From Begonia masoniana (lineage: Eukaryota > Streptophyta > Magnoliopsida > Cucurbitales > Begoniaceae): a stretch of 64,000 bases of DNA. Both the position numbers and the translations under genes were made by a program. The notes below the pieces were generated by a model that saw only the letters and a program-made list of their open reading frames with translations, searched no databases and was not told where the DNA came from. The stretch is taken from contig CM039508.1 in NCBI GenBank assembly GCA_022432975.1, forward strand, positions 50,371,646-50,435,645. Reading direction: 5' to 3'. Positions 9,600-23,484 of the stretch are shown here, in pieces (position 1 is the stretch's first letter; each line of letters starts with the position of its first letter).

Positions 9600-12500
9600 G
9601 CCAACCCCAAGGCGGATGCCTATTTTTGCTATTACACAAATTCACTCTGTTCTTACTTCACTCACTTGTGCGTCACGATCTGGCCATGTCTCCGAGAGAG
9701 GCTCCGTGACATAGATATGTTTCACAGTAATCACTTAAATTATAATTGAGACCTTAATTTATTCTTTTTGACAAATCAATCCTCAAACTATCACTTATTA
9801 CAAATGTAAACACTTCCGTTAATTATTTTGACCGCGCGAGTCATTTTATTTCACTTCCTCCGTTCAAAGAATTCTGATCTCCTCCCTGCGAGCTCCTCTC
9901 CTCTTCGGCGATTCGTCGCCAGCTCCGGGCGAACTTCGTAGGTGCACTGTCGAGATTCGTACTCCGATTGTTATTGTCGGGCGGTTACTACTCCTTGTGA
10001 TAGAGGTTTCGAGGTTATTACTCGGTTTGCGAGCTATGTCCTGAATCTCTGAAATCGACGAGATAGCACTGGTATTTCTTTTTATTGTTTCCTGTATAAT
10101 TATTTTGGTTTTCGATATCTGTGGAGAGAATTCGATTACGCATTTGCACCTGTAAGTGTCTCCATCGATGAAATTTTGACCTAGTTTATATGAATTTGAA
10201 TCGGCGTACAGAGTAAAGCTCAATCGAAAAAAAAAAAAATCCCCAATTCTTCTTCTCAATTTCTCAAAAAAAGTTAACTGTGAGGAATGAAGACGGGATC
10301 TTATCCAGTGTTTACATTTGGAAAACACACAGAAATGAAGATTACATAAAACGTAGGAAGAATTCATTGATTTCTGTTCTTATTTTCAAGAGCAGCTAGG
10401 AAGGGGATAGGGCTTTGAACAAATAAATGAGTCACTTGGTGAAAATGTGCAATAATCATCTACGATAGGGTTTAAATTGCCTATAGAACTATACATTGAT
10501 ATTTGATTTGTCAAAAAAAAAAAAATTAAATAAAATTACCTTTTAATTTTAAAATGCAAGAGACAAAACTAGGGGTGTTTAAAATCGACCTACGGACCAG
10601 ACACGATCGAAGTCGGGATCGGGACGGTTTCAAATTTTGAAGACCTGAAATTCGGTTCTTTTTTTGAGAACTGAATGTATTGGTTTGGTTTCAAAACTAG
10701 GGGTGTTTAAAATCGACCTACGGACCAGACACGATCGAAGTCGGGATCGGGACGGTTTCAAATTCTAAAGACCTGAAATTCGGTTCTTTTTTTGAGAACT
10801 GAATTTATCGGTTTGGTTTTTAGTTGAAAGTTCAAATTAAATTAAATTGAGTACCTAATTTACTCACATGGGTTGCTCTTGACACTAAGATAAATCCAAA
10901 CTCAGTCCCTGTTTAACTCAATTTCTTCTTTCTAGCTGATTAGATTGGAATAAAGGACATTGAAAGTTCCCGCGTCGAGAAATTTCTTTAACTTTTTTCT
11001 AATTTTAATATATAGAATTTAAAATAAGTTGTTGGGTTTAAAAGCACTTTAAAGAGGGTTATAATGCTATCTTAATTGTCAAACTAAAATTATTACAATA
11101 CAAATCATCATTATTTTCCAAAAATATGTGACACTCATTGTTGACTTGAGATGTGCTTGCATGTGCCATGTACTATGCATGCTCGTATCATAGTCCAAAA
11201 ATTCCTGAGTTTTTATAATTAAGTATCAATAATGTTATGTTTATTCTCTTATTCTACTCTGTAAACATATTTGTTGACGTGTCAAACAATGATTGTTGCA
11301 ATGAATGTAATAAATCATAAATAGTTATTGTATTACATTACTTGCATCAATCACTGTTGAATAATGCTATATTTATTTTTTTATTCTACTTTATCAGAAT
11401 ATTCGCTGACGTGTTAAACAATGATTGATGCAATTAATTTATAAGTCAACTAAATTGGACAATTAATTATTTGACATGTCAACAAATATGTTTTGAGAGT
11501 AAAATAACAAAGTAAACGTATCATTATACGTTAAATGATGCTAATAAAATAAAGAACTATTTGTTCATAAGTCTAAAATATTCTCAAAATATTTTAAAAA
11601 ATTGCTACATCATGTCATGAGCAACACGAGAATAGTTTACTCTATATTAATATAATATTGTGAGAAGAGTCAATATGAACATCTTAGATTGGTCAGAAAA
11701 AGAAACTGAGAACCAAATTTTCCCACCAAAATTTTCTCGAGAAAAGGATTTGGACCACCATTGAATATCAAAGTCGTTCTTTTTGATGGAAAATAAAAAA
11801 TTAGGGTTTTGATTTGACCTAGGTGAAGACTCTCTATCCCTCTCGCTATCTGGTAGATGATTAAAAGTGTCATTAGGTTGCTAAAACAACTGATTTCGAA
11901 ACTAACCTTAATTAGCTATATGTTCGGAAGTTGTTAAAGTTGGTCGCGTTATCTATTCTTCACCTCTCTCGAAGGATTATCTTTCTGGTTTCGCTCTCTA
12001 ACTCATTCATCGTCTAGTATTTGGAGTCCCGATTCTTGATAGTAAAATATTATTTTTTTAAGTCGAATTTCACACATTTTTTTATTTTCGGCATTACTCA
12101 AAAAAAACATATTGTAATAGGTTAAAACAATCATTTTACTTATGAATTATTTACCTTTGTTTCGCAATTACCTTGTCTTGGATTACCATTGTTTTCACAA
12201 GACGAGTTTCCATAACTTTATCTGTGAGAAGTCTATGTTTCTCACCATTCACATTTTTGATTAGTCTCCCATGACGAACAATTTAATTTGCTCTCGATTA
12301 GACGGTTGGATGCTCCGATCGTTCTTTGTTTATGTTGTCATCCCTTTGAGGTTGGGTACATAGCCTAGAATATGCTTATTTTGAAGTGTATGTCCCGTAT
12401 GAAGCGTAGGCATCCATCTTTGCAATTATGTACAACTTTTCCATATGAACCTGAATGAGTGCAACGCCCAATGACCTACCTAGAAAACGGCAAATAGAAG

Positions 12501-13700
12501 CATAGGACAACGAATTCATAGAAACAATTATGCCCCATCCTTTATTTATTTATAATATCAAATAAAAGATACAAAGAAGTAAACACAAGATGACCTAATT
12601 CTATACATTATCTCCAACTTTATAATTATCTAATTTTATAAGGTATATTATAATATTCATTATTATAATATATAGTCCCATAAACTTTATTGTTTCTCCT
12701 CCTTAGCATGTTACGTGACAATAATGAGAATAACCATTGTTGTCATTGTTTTTCAACCCTACTCAAATCTTAGGGTTTTATTTTAAAAATAATTAAATTA
12801 AAAAAGTAAAAAATATATTTTTTTGTAAATTTATGAGTAGATTAATATTACGTGTACTCTCTTATTCTACTATTTTAAAATACTCGATAATTTGTTAAAC
12901 AATTATTTGTGCGATCAATGTGATAAATCGACTATTTATAATTTATTTCATTCAATTGCATCTTAATTGCACAAATCATTGTTTGACATATCAACAAGTA
13001 TTTTAAGTTAAAATACTCACTGAAGTGTCAAAAAACGATTGATGCAATTAATGTAATAAATTATAAATATCAGTTATATCGATCATTATTCTTATATTTA
13101 TCGACATGTCTTACAAAGAATCTTGTCATAATAAAAGATCCATGTCAATTGATACTCTTTCTATGTTTTTAAGGTTAAAAAAATTAATAATGCCCTAAAA
13201 AACATTCTACCCAAAAGAAGGGGACAGGCTATATCATTGCAAGATAACTTTACCAACATACCCATATGCATTATGCTATAATTACATGTAATTAAATAAC
13301 AATTAAATCAAGATTAAGCATCATTAACTAATTTTAAATGTTTTTTGAGGTGGAGCCCCTTTTTATTTTGTCGGATAAGGACCCCACAAAACCCACAAAA
13401 TCGTATTAGCAAAGCCTTCTCAATCAAACTTGCACTAGGCTGCGAAAAGGTGTGTATGTATGATCAGGTTGGCAAACATGGAAAGCCAAAATCATTGTTC
13501 TTGTGGATTCGATTAATGAGTCTATACCCATATTAAGCCTTCAAAATTATCATGCAAGAAGAATAGAAAACGGGTAGTGGGAGTTAGGCGCGTCTATTTT
13601 AATTATATGTGGAATTCTATTTTCTAAAGCTGATTACGACTTAAAATTAGGAAATTACTAGAGTTTAGCCGATACCAGAAAAGTTATTGTTCCAACCTAG
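9600..13700. other. Gene-poor AT-rich region
   Basis: I see no gene. 9850-10160 is locally GC-richer and resembles a plant leader or first intron on the plus strand (CTCCTCTCCTCTTCGGCGA), but leads into no recognisable coding exon. The longest frames here are unlike any family I know. 11220-11520 and 12840-13110 contain diverged direct-repeat phrases (ATGATTGATGCAATTAAT; 'gacgtgtcaaacaatgattg'), probably old repeat debris. Confidence 0.5.
10564..10820. repeat. Tandem duplication, two copies of about 128 bp
   Basis: Copy 1 starts CAAAACTAGGGGTGTTTAAA at 10564 and copy 2 at 10692. They are nearly identical through GATCGAAGTCGGGATCGGGA and CTGAAATTCGGTTC. The 'TAGGGGTGTTTAAAATCG' word is reminiscent of hAT terminal sequences, but no inverted partner was found. 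Confidence 0.85.
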
Positions 13701-13714
13701 CCTGTAAATGCAAA

Positions 13715-13925
13715 AATGACCAAAGATTCTATTAATTGTAAGAGATCGTCCCTTATGAGGATAGACGTGCAATCTTATATTACTATTTATAAATAGAGTT
13801 CTTATTTCAAAATAGTACAACATATTTTCGGATAAAACCCTTGAACAAAATTGTATGAACTTCTGATCAAAGCGAACAATATTGTATCAGCGAAACCGGG
13901 ACTCCACAGTTGCCTTCATTTACAG
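13715..13925 (+). repeat. Copy of the dispersed GGACAATATT repeat family
   Basis: It contains GATTCTATTAATTGTAAG, ATTTATAAATAGAGTTCTTA, AAAGCGAACAATATTGTA and GGGACTCCACA in the same order as the 21930 copy. A second, shorter stretch to about 14035 repeats the 3' part. Confidence 0.5.
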
Positions 13926-14186
13926 AAGTAGAGTTTTCCTCTTAATCTAATACGATATGTTTTGAGATAAAATCTAAAAACAAAAAACTGTAAGTTTCAT
14001 CCCAAAACGAACAATATTGTATTGGGGGAGTGAAACTTTATGCTTTGAGAGATAGAGATAGATGCCAAAAATAAAGTGATTGCAAACTCGAAAACATAGG
14101 ATTTGAATGCATGTGTAGAAAAGGCAAATCTAAAGTGAAGAGTGAGAAATAAAACATAGGATTTTCAATTTTGTAAAGAACTAACT

Positions 14187-14274
14187 AGCTTCTTTTGTGA
14201 CAGTTTGTGTACTCGCGAGCTTCTTTTGTGACAGTTTGTGTACTAGCGAGCTTCTTTTGTGACAGTTTGTGTTC
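14187..14274 (+). repeat. Triplicated 31-bp tandem repeat
   Basis: Three copies of AGCTTCTTTTGTGACAGTTT followed by GTGTACTNGCG, at 14187, 14218 and 14249 (the last cut short). They are almost identical, so the expansion is recent. It lies in non-coding DNA. Confidence 0.9.
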
Positions 14275-17200
14275 TTTTAACAAAAAAATATTAAAGTTAG
14301 CACATACCCAACAACTACTTCCACTTACCTTTGACTCAGATCACTTTTCTTACCCCAAATATACACACATTTATATATGCTACATTATAGCATGACATGT
14401 TACATGTTTCATCGATTTGGGAAAAGAAATTAACAGTAAAATAAACTGTGTCACGCTATAAATTAATTAAAACGAAATTGATTTAGGATATGATAATGAT
14501 TTATGTTAGGGTAAGACAAGGAGTATATATTCAGAGATCTGGGACTAATGCCGACGTTTACTCTCTTGTTAAGCCTAAGTGAGTATCAAAGTATGTATGA
14601 AGAGCACTAAGTCTAACTCTAGCTGGGTCCACGCCGGCAACTACCTGTAAGAGTGGGCCCTATGATAATCATAGATGCTACCTTTCTTTAAAACGTGTGG
14701 GCCAATATATTAGTGTTATAGCAACTAATTGTTAATTTAGGGTATTATATTTAATCACAACTCTTTATAATTGTGGTTTAGGTGGGTCGTCAAATCCAAC
14801 TTAAGATAGTATCATCATTTCCACTCCTTTGGAATCCAATAACATTAACTTAAATCCCTTCAGCCACTTTCCTGTTTCCAGATCGTAATACAATATTATC
14901 AGCTTTGCTCTAAAGATTGTATAGTTTTATTCTTAAAATTAACCAAAAATACATTGTACTAAATAAGAAGAAGTGTAAATTGTACACTCCATTAGTATTG
15001 ACTGAGCCTTCACACCAGATCTTCAGTGTCTTCACATAATTGACAATCACAATCTTTTAATTTATTTTATGAATAGATAAATATCATTATTTATGATACG
15101 ATATTGTAACGTCACGTGTTTATTAATATACGTCATATTATTTATAATATATGATAATTATTTTATTAATACGACCTGAAAGAGAAAATGAAAAAAAAAA
15201 AATAGAAGTGATGTATACGCGGTTTTTGGGTCCGGAGATCTAATGAAAGGACGGCCCATTTGTCTCTTCATAGCCCCTTTTTTGCATGTGAGGGCCTGTT
15301 TGGTCATTTCAGTTCCACTAAAGTGCCACCTGGCCCAATAGTATTCCACTATTAAGATTCAAAAAAGATCTTAATTAGCCTAGCCGGACCGGACCTTCTA
15401 AATTAATATAATCTATGTTAATTAATAGGAAAATGGTTTGGGTTCGATATCTTTGAATAAGTTCAATGTGTCTCACACTTTTTTTTTTTTTTTTTTTTTT
15501 GCTCAATGTTATAGAATTTTATAATCATATTGTTCTAATAAATTTAAGAAATCAGCTTTTGTGACTCCTAAATTTAGGATCCAACATGAACTTTTGTACC
15601 ATCTTCTGTTTTCCTTAGTACAATATTATTCGTCGTGTCAAGATTCGCATGATTTTGTTTTTGAAGTTTACCCAAAAATGCATTATAGATTTTGATTTCA
15701 GAGGAGCTATCAACTATACAAAACAAGAAATACTTAGTCATGAAAGCATTCCGTGCATTAAACAACAGACCATGTACTGTAAAACAATATTTAAGCAACG
15801 AATCAGCATCTACCTGGATGTCTAGATTGAGTGGCCAACCCCAGTCCAGGGGTGATTAGTTTCTGTAGAAAGAAAGTAATTACTTCGGCTAAAACAAAAA
15901 AAGAATTTATGGGAAAAAAACACGAATGCAAGAGAAATTGACTAATAAAAAATCAATGTACAACTGAGTTTTACGACTCAAACAACAACATATAAAGTAG
16001 CGTAAGAATTTTACTATTGAATACGAGTCTAATCTGACCCAACTGAAATCGGGTCGTAACGAATTCTAACAAATCAACTAATTATGATTTTACCAATTCC
16101 AATTCAACCGAAGAAAAACACTAAAGAATGACAATTCCACGTAGTTTGAAAACGTAGAAAGTGAATAGTTTATAAGCAGATTTTTCATCTCTGCCTGATA
16201 TAATGCAGTGTTTTTTGGCTAACCCAAAAGCCAGAATTGCGAGAATCTTGACTCATAGTCTGCAAATAAAATCCAAGAAAAGAGCTTAAATTCTGAAAAA
16301 ATGGAGGAACTTACTTGACTTATCGAACAGCCCATTCCTTCACGGGTGGTGAAAACAAAACAACAGCATCTTCTACAGTGGTCCAAGCCTATTCGCAGAA
16401 GAGCAGTTCAGTCACTCTCTCTCTCCCTTTTTCTCTCACTGACGTTTCCTCAAACAGATGGCGGGCTTCACGTTTTGTGCAAACACGCCCATTAACGAAT
16501 CAATTCAAAGAATGCTGATAATACATCAGTTGAATGGCAGTCAAACCAGGACCAATAATGACCGTCAACGTTACTCTGTTTTTGTTCTGAGAAGAAGAGC
16601 CATGAAAGAGAAAGCACTGCAGATTACCCTGTTTTTGTCCTGAGAAGATGATTTATTGAACTAACTATTGGCTTAATCTTGTGATTAGTTCTATCCCAAA
16701 TTCGAACCGGATCCCAATTTGGATTGCTGTATCATTGAACCCAGAAAGCATTATTTTTCTTTCTTCGATTCACCCAGAAATAACTTTGCTTTGGAATTTC
16801 AAACACTAGGCCTGAAAAGGAAAGTTTGATCGACGTGGAAAGCCGAAACAGACCGTCATCATCAGTTGGTGTATAAACTGCCTCGATTTCTTCGACAACG
16901 ATTATCAACTTCTTTTTCTCCGCTCATTTTTCGCCTTGCAGATTTCTAGTTTCCATATTTTGAATTTCTCATTAGGGGGGAAAAGAGCTACGACGAGGAA
17001 GCAGTTGGGTTAGTAACTCTTGAGAATTCAAATTTGGTGGTGGGTTGATCGGTTTTCAAGTGAAAACTAAGGATTTAGAGGAGAGAAATGAAGAGGAAAC
17101 CATTAAAGTATAAGCTTGAGCTTATATTTATGCATTGGAGGAATATTTCCAGGAAGATGACAAAGATTGCTAGAGAGAGAGAGGAGAGAGATTCTGCATG

Positions 17201-17360
17201 GTTAAGCGAAGGTGCAGATGTCTTACACGCCAAAGCAGCCACCTTTTTTTGCTTTCTTTAATAACTTCAACACTTCTTCAGTTTTGTCCTCAAGATGAGG
17301 ACGACATTCTGCCATAAATTTCTCATTTTAGGCGCACCAGTTTTGATAAGGTACGTCTTT

Positions 17361-17400
<40 letters not shown>

Positions 17401-17596
17401 AACTTTTAAGTTTTCTTTTATCTAATGTTCTTTCTTTTCTGCTTTACTTTCTTTTTTCTTCTGTATTTCTCTGCTTTAGATACCCTTCACTCCACTCATA
17501 TATTAGCCTCACCAACCAAGCCACGAAAAAGGTTGTTCAAATGGAGAATTATATAAACTGGCAACCTCTGCAACACATTATTTCTCAGACCCAACA
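14275..17596. other. Spacer before the carboxypeptidase gene
   Basis: No gene seen. Minus-strand fragments of the GGACAATATT repeat family lie near 14885-14990 and 15595-15790, and a plus-strand fragment near 16110-16240. A poly-T run sits at about 15480-15500 and a GA microsatellite at about 17363-17395. Confidence 0.5.
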
Positions 17597-20029
17597 ATGG
17601 CGTCAACCTTCTCTCTCACTTTCCTCCTTTTCTTCCTCCTCATTCTTTCGTCATTTACATCTGCCACAAGTCTCAGCCAAACCCATTTCAGTTTATCGTC
17701 AAAACCCTATTGTCCTAAACAAGACGCAGAGAAGTTCATCAGAAGCCTCAATTTGTTCCCCAATGACACCGTCAACACAGCAGCGAATAAAGCTTTAATG
17801 GCTGCTACGACCTTCGTCGAGAAGAAATTCAAATTCCCTTCTCTCAAAGGCCTCAAGCCGTCTGTTGAAGATCTTGGCCATCGCGCCGGGTATTATAAGC
17901 TTCCGAATACTAAATCAGCCAGGTTAGTCTTAGTTTGATTAACATTCTTGATTTTATTGTGTTTAAATTAACCCAATTTCAGAAGAACGAATAGATTTAT
18001 CTGGAATTTCCATAAATTTCTGCCAGAATGTTTTACTTATTCTTCGAGTCGCGAAATACTAAGACTGATCCTGTTGTCATATGGCTGACCGGAGGGCCGG
18101 GCTGTAGCAGCGAGCTGGCCGTGTTTTATGAAAATGGTCCGTTCTATATTGCAAACAACTTGTCTCTTGCTTGGAATGACTATGGTTGGGACAAGGTAAA
18201 TCTCTGTTTTAGACATTTTCTGTCTGGCTATGTTCATGGTCAGATGAGTTAAACCTCTGATAGGAATTTCGCTGCCATATGTAGGCATCCAATCTTCTTT
18301 TCGTCGACCAGCCAACCGGAACCGGTTTCAGCTATACTTCCGACGAAGACGACATTCGTCACGACGAAGAGGGCGTTAGCAATGACCTGTATGATTTCTT
18401 GCAGGTACTTGTAATTAGTTTACTACGTCGAGATTCGAATTTGGGACATCTAGTTCCAATGTTAAGATAAATTATCAACAATCTTAAAAGATTAAGCATG
18501 CACGTTGAAAATAATTTAATCATTTGTGTATTTCTTAATAGTTAGATGATGAAATTTGATGTTTTCACGACTCTTAATTCCAAAAATCTCTAGGCATTTT
18601 TCTCCGAGCACCCACAATTCGTTAAAAACGACTTCTTCATCACCGGAGAATCGTATGCCGGCCACTACATTCCGGCCTTTGCATCGAGGGTGCATGAAGG
18701 AAACAAAGCAAAGGAGGGCATCCACATTAACCTCAAGGCAATATCTCCTCTTTCTCGTATAATTTGCGACAAAGTATTGCTCTGATTCAAAGTCTAATCC
18801 TTCAAACAAATTAGCAGGGTTTTGCAATTGGTAATGGATTAACCAATCCTGAAGTTCAGTATAAAGCATACACTGATTATGCTCTTAGCATGGGATTGAT
18901 TAATAAATCCGCGTACGACAATATCAACACGAAAATTCCCGCTTGTGAACTGGCAATCAAACTTTGCGGTAAGTTTATTCTCTCGAGTTAGCATTTCGAT
19001 TAGTAATTATTGAATATGCGCTGATTATAAATTACGAGTAATCTCAAAAATTCAAGTCTATGCGTTTGATAATAGTTCAATCATTATATGTTTCTCAACA
19101 GGAACCGAAGGTGGAAATGCTTGTGTAGAGTCGTATATGGTCTGCAATAGCATATTCAACAAAATCATGGACTTAGCGGGCGATATAAACGTAAGGAAAC
19201 GCAAAAAAATTCGTATTTCTGCAGTCAATGCAAGAAGATTAACGAGATCTACTTTGTTTTTTTTTTAATGTTTCAGTATTACGATATAAGAAGAAAATGC
19301 GAGGGAAGTTTGTGTTATGATTTCTCGAATCTGGAGAAGTTTTTGAACAAGAAATCTGTGAGGGAATCGCTCGGAGTGGGCGATATAGGCTTCGTCTCGT
19401 GTAGCAGTACCGTTTATGATGCAATGTTGATGGATTGGATGAGGAATCTTGAAGTGAAAATCCCTGCTCTTCTCGACGATGGGATTAAAGTTCTTGTTTA
19501 TGCCGGAGAATTCGATCTTATATGCAATTGGCTCGGTAAGTTTCTCGACAGGTGACGGCGGAATTTGAGTATTTTTCGACACGATTTTCGTTAGAGAGTT
19601 GGTTTTTTTTTTTTGCAGGGAATTCAAGATGGGTTCATGCAATGGAATGGTCTGGTCAGAAAGAGTTTGAAGCCTCTCCAACACTTCCATTCTTAGTTGA
19701 TGGAAAAGAGGCTGGTCTGCTCAAAACCCATGGCCCTCTCTCTTTCCTCAAGGTCATCTCTCTCACCCTCTTCCCTTTCTTATTATCTCGATGCCCGGAA
19801 ATCCGTACTCGTATTCGTCGATATATACTTAATGCAGAGTATACTCGAATCTACGATAGCCGATAACGTACAATCTTTCTAAAGTTTCGGTGCTGTAATG
19901 TAGGTGCACAATGCCGGTCACATGGTTCCGAAGGACCAACCGAAAGCCTCGTTAAGCATGTTGAGAAATTGGATGAAGGGAAAGCTCGGATCGGACGATA
20001 ACGCAATAGAGTTAACCTGGACGAATTGA
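17597..20029 (+). CDS. Serine carboxypeptidase-like protein (SCPL47/48/49 type)
   Basis: Nine exons: 17597-17922, 18027-18195, 18285-18404, 18594-18737, 18818-18968, 19102-19190, 19277-19535, 19619-19752, 19904-20029. They sum to 1518 nt with no frame break, giving 505 residues. In order: a signal peptide (residues 1 to about 24, Leu/Phe-rich), a propeptide-like region, the oxyanion-hole segment WLTGGPGCSS (128-137), catalytic Ser225 in GESYAGH, Asp413 in VYAGEFDLICNW and His470 in NAGHMVPKDQP. This is the S10 peptidase triad; the sequence is closest to the SCPL47-49 group of vacuolar or secreted carboxypeptidases, not the acyltransferase clade. The substrate is not predictable. Oddity: the fourth intron (18738-18817) starts with GC instead of GT; all others are GT-AG. 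The gene looks intact. Confidence 0.92.
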
Positions 20030-23000
20030 GCGTTGACTCGATTCGGGTTTTTTAATTGTGAAAAATGGTCCCATCCCATGATTATTGATTACACTATGCA
20101 TTCACACTTTTTTTCTTGTTCGTTCATGTAAATTTACAAATCAATTTAATTAATATTACATGGGAAGAACATTGTTTACATGAAGTAACGCTGTCGTTTA
20201 AATGAGGACGTCACTTGATGGGCCACGGCCCACAACATCTGGACGGCTGGTAAAGTTGGACAGCGATCCCCCACCAACCGAATCAGACGCGTAGGATTGG
20301 TTGAACAGAAACCATCAAATGATTAACATCAACGGTGGCACACGTGCCACCATTTCAGTTCAGTCTCACCTCCAACCAAACCAAAAGGAACAATTATTAA
20401 AAGAATGTTCTTCTACGCTTCCAAAAGAAGCGGCGCGTGGCCGCTCGGGCTGGTCTCTGGGGCGGTCGGCGGTGGTGGTGGTACGGGAAAGGCGCCGGTG
20501 TCGGGAGGAGGGGACCACTCCCGGGAAACGGAGTGACCAAAACGAGACGTTTCGATGGAAGGAAAGAAGGAGAATCTAGAAGAAGGATATGAGTTGGTGT
20601 TGGGTACCCGCACGCAACCTAAGACGTCATGCACACTGCATTACCCCATCATTATTGACATCAACACCTTTTACTTTTTGTCCTTATTTATTTTTATTTT
20701 TCTTTTAAATATTTATTTTAATGTTTAAAAATAACGTGTACGATTAAAATATAATTTAGTCATGAACTTCTAGGTCAAAAATAATTGATAGTGTCACTAA
20801 TTTTTTTGAAGGAGAGCTACTTTCGCATTTAGGGTTGTTAACAAAATGACTTACGACCTGATAAAATTTATGAACGTCTAAAGTTTTTCGCTCGTAATTG
20901 TCATTTGAACTCGCCCTGAATTTCACATATAAACAATTGCTCGATTGGACTGTCTTACAGAATACAGACTTCAAAATCAATCGTGATATCGAAAGTGTAC
21001 GAGAAAATTAGGAGAATCAAGTTTAGAGCAGCAATTGTCAATGACCCTTGAATTTACAGACTAAATTATATTTTGTAAAAATAATAAATCACGTCGACAC
21101 AGCTAATTTTTGCTTTAGCGTGATAATTTAGAGTATGGTTTTAATTATTAAATTATTTAATCTATGTAACAACTTCAAATCAATCTAGAAGAAACGTGAC
21201 ACATATTATTACTAAATTTTCCATCTTAGTTTGCCAACCATACTGAGTAAGGAGTCAACGCACACGACCCTAGTCTCTATGTTCACTGTATTTGTCACAA
21301 ATAAAGTATTCTTTAAATTCTAAAGTACCTGACTTAATTGAACAATTAATTAATTTCTTATCCTTAATTATTTTAATTATTCCTAGACGAAGAACAAAAG
21401 GACAAAGAAGAAATTTAATTAATTCTTTCTTAATTGCACTATCTTCCCTAGTAATCCTAACAAGTGACGATTAATTCTGTCTATTGTCAAGATTGTTGAA
21501 AGTAGTTATTAATTATTGGAGATGATGAGAGATTAACCATCCGTTCGTGGTAGATTATATTGCTTTCTCGAAAATCCACACGTGTCGTTTGGTGCAACGT
21601 TTTACAGTCGAATCCAAACCTACGGTTGACTTGTCCTCCGATCGAGAGCAAAAAAAAGAACCTTCTCTTTATCGACAACATGTTTGTGTTCAATCGACCA
21701 TAAAATGTTTTTATTGAGTCGCATAATGTGACATTGGTAAAATAAAGTCACGTAACAAATTCTATTAATTGGAAGACTATTAACAATTTCATTAAAACCA
21801 TAACTATCTTAATCAAAAAATTATACCAATTAATTGAAATTAGTCTTAAACTACGAAAAAACATGTATTTTATCTAATTTAATTTCATATTTTGTTTAAG
21901 AGCAATGCTGGGTTTATGTGGCAGCTCATCCTGTAAAGGTAAGGATGACTTATGATTCTGTTAATTGTGATGACACAACTCATACCAGTAAGAGTGCACA
22001 ATCTCATATCGCTTGTAAGAGTGAAAAGTAAATGGTTTATAAGAATAATTCTTATCTCTACTTAGTACAATGCATTTTGGGCTAACTTCAATGTCAAATC
22101 CATGTGAGATTCAACTCAAAGTGGACAATATTATACTACGAGAAATAGAAACTCTACACCAACAGTCAGTGTAATAATTAAGGTAAAATTATGAATAAGT
22201 AAAATAAAACATTGATTGTATCGATTATCGAGTGTCACGTCAGAATTTTGCAAACATCATTCGGTAATTTATCTTGTTAAAATAACATTAAATAAGATTC
22301 CTATTTTTAGATACCATTTCACACTGTAAATTGACTATATAATGCAGGGTAAGGAAAAAGGAAGAGAGCTACCCCCTCAAAAGCTTGTTTTATGGCCTAT
22401 AACTCGTAGAATACCACGTCCAAAGGGGTCTCATTTCACACTATTCCTAACCCTAGTAAATACTAATGTTAAAACTCATAGAGGTAGACTTTTGTTTTAT
22501 AGTATTAATTAAGAAGATTGTTTGAACATATAATTACGAAAAACAAGTCGATAATTGTATCCTTTTCGAGCAATTATTGATGGTTATCACACAAGATAAC
22601 ACGTCCTTTAATTACATCACGTTATTTTGAAAGAATGTCAAAATAGTAAAGTTATATAACATATCGAACACCTAATGAGAATTCATACGAATCCATTGAT
22701 TATATAATACACACGAACACCCCCGCAACGATCTTCGATAAAAAATTTAAATATGATGAGCTAGCTCAATTGATTAATTATGAACATTGAAAAATTTATC
22801 GTTCAATCAACTTTATATGAATAGTAATGTTACACTTAATTTCTTAAAATACTCTCCGACGTGTCAAATAATATAATAAACTATAAATAGTTAATTTATT
22901 ACATTAATTACAGATGACATTAGCAAGTATTATAAAATAGTAAAATAAGATCGGAAATATAACATTATTCTTATATAATAAATGATATAATTACGTGAAC

Positions 23001-23484
23001 AATATGTATATATATAGTTCCACTGAAATTGAGATTTTATCATTGATATTTTGAGCTTATACTATAATAATTATTGTTTTGAAAAGTCAAAAGTAGGGCT
23101 AGTGAGAAATGCTAATTAATTAAGATAAATTAATATTTTAATGAAATGCTGCCTCGATGTGGATCAAAGTTTAGTCGGAGTTTGGAAGACGTCAAAATCG
23201 AGAGGTACAGAGAGCTGAGCTACCAAATCAATGGCTGTGCGTTTTCTTCTAAACCAAGACTTTAATGGAAGAAAAAATTAAAGAGTCTGAAAATCAGAAA
23301 GTTCCAAACCCTACAAACCCTTTTCTTTCAAAATCTCTCACTATTTATTATCAGTTTGACTTGTTATAATCTCTGATTTCAGTAAACAAATCGCCCCCTC
23401 TACTCCTACTTATAAGACAAGCTTCCCTCCTCTAGGTTTATTTAGGAAGTAAGACCTTTAGGGAGGAGAGAGAGACAGAGAGAG
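20030..23484. other. Spacer between the carboxypeptidase and MYB genes
   Basis: No gene seen. 20410-20580 is GC-rich with a 92-codon plus-strand frame of low complexity (Arg/Gly-rich) that I do not accept as a gene. The best copy of the dispersed repeat lies at 21930-22170. Confidence 0.5.
21930..22170 (+). repeat. Best-preserved copy of the dispersed GGACAATATT repeat family
   Basis: It reads GATTCTGTTAATTGTGATGA, CTCATACCAGTAAGAG, TGCACAATCTCATATCGC, GTTTATAAGAATAATTC, CTTAGTACAATGCATTTTGG, GCTAACTTCAATG, AACTCAAAGTGGACAATATT, ATAGAAACTCTACACCAA. The same words recur, in order, at 3290, 13715 and 16110 and in reverse near 2815, 14885 and 15595. It has a TATA-like box and no coding capacity, so a solo LTR or TRIM is likely. 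Confidence 0.6.

Noticed and set aside
9864..10367. 167-codon minus-strand frame
   Set aside because: Low-complexity composition, no domain, starts in an AT-rich stretch with poly-A; it reads better as non-coding leader-like DNA on the other strand.
20301..20634. 92- and 73-codon frames on the two strands
   Set aside because: Chance frames in a GC-rich patch; Arg/Gly- and Pro/Ser-biased, with no splice context or family.
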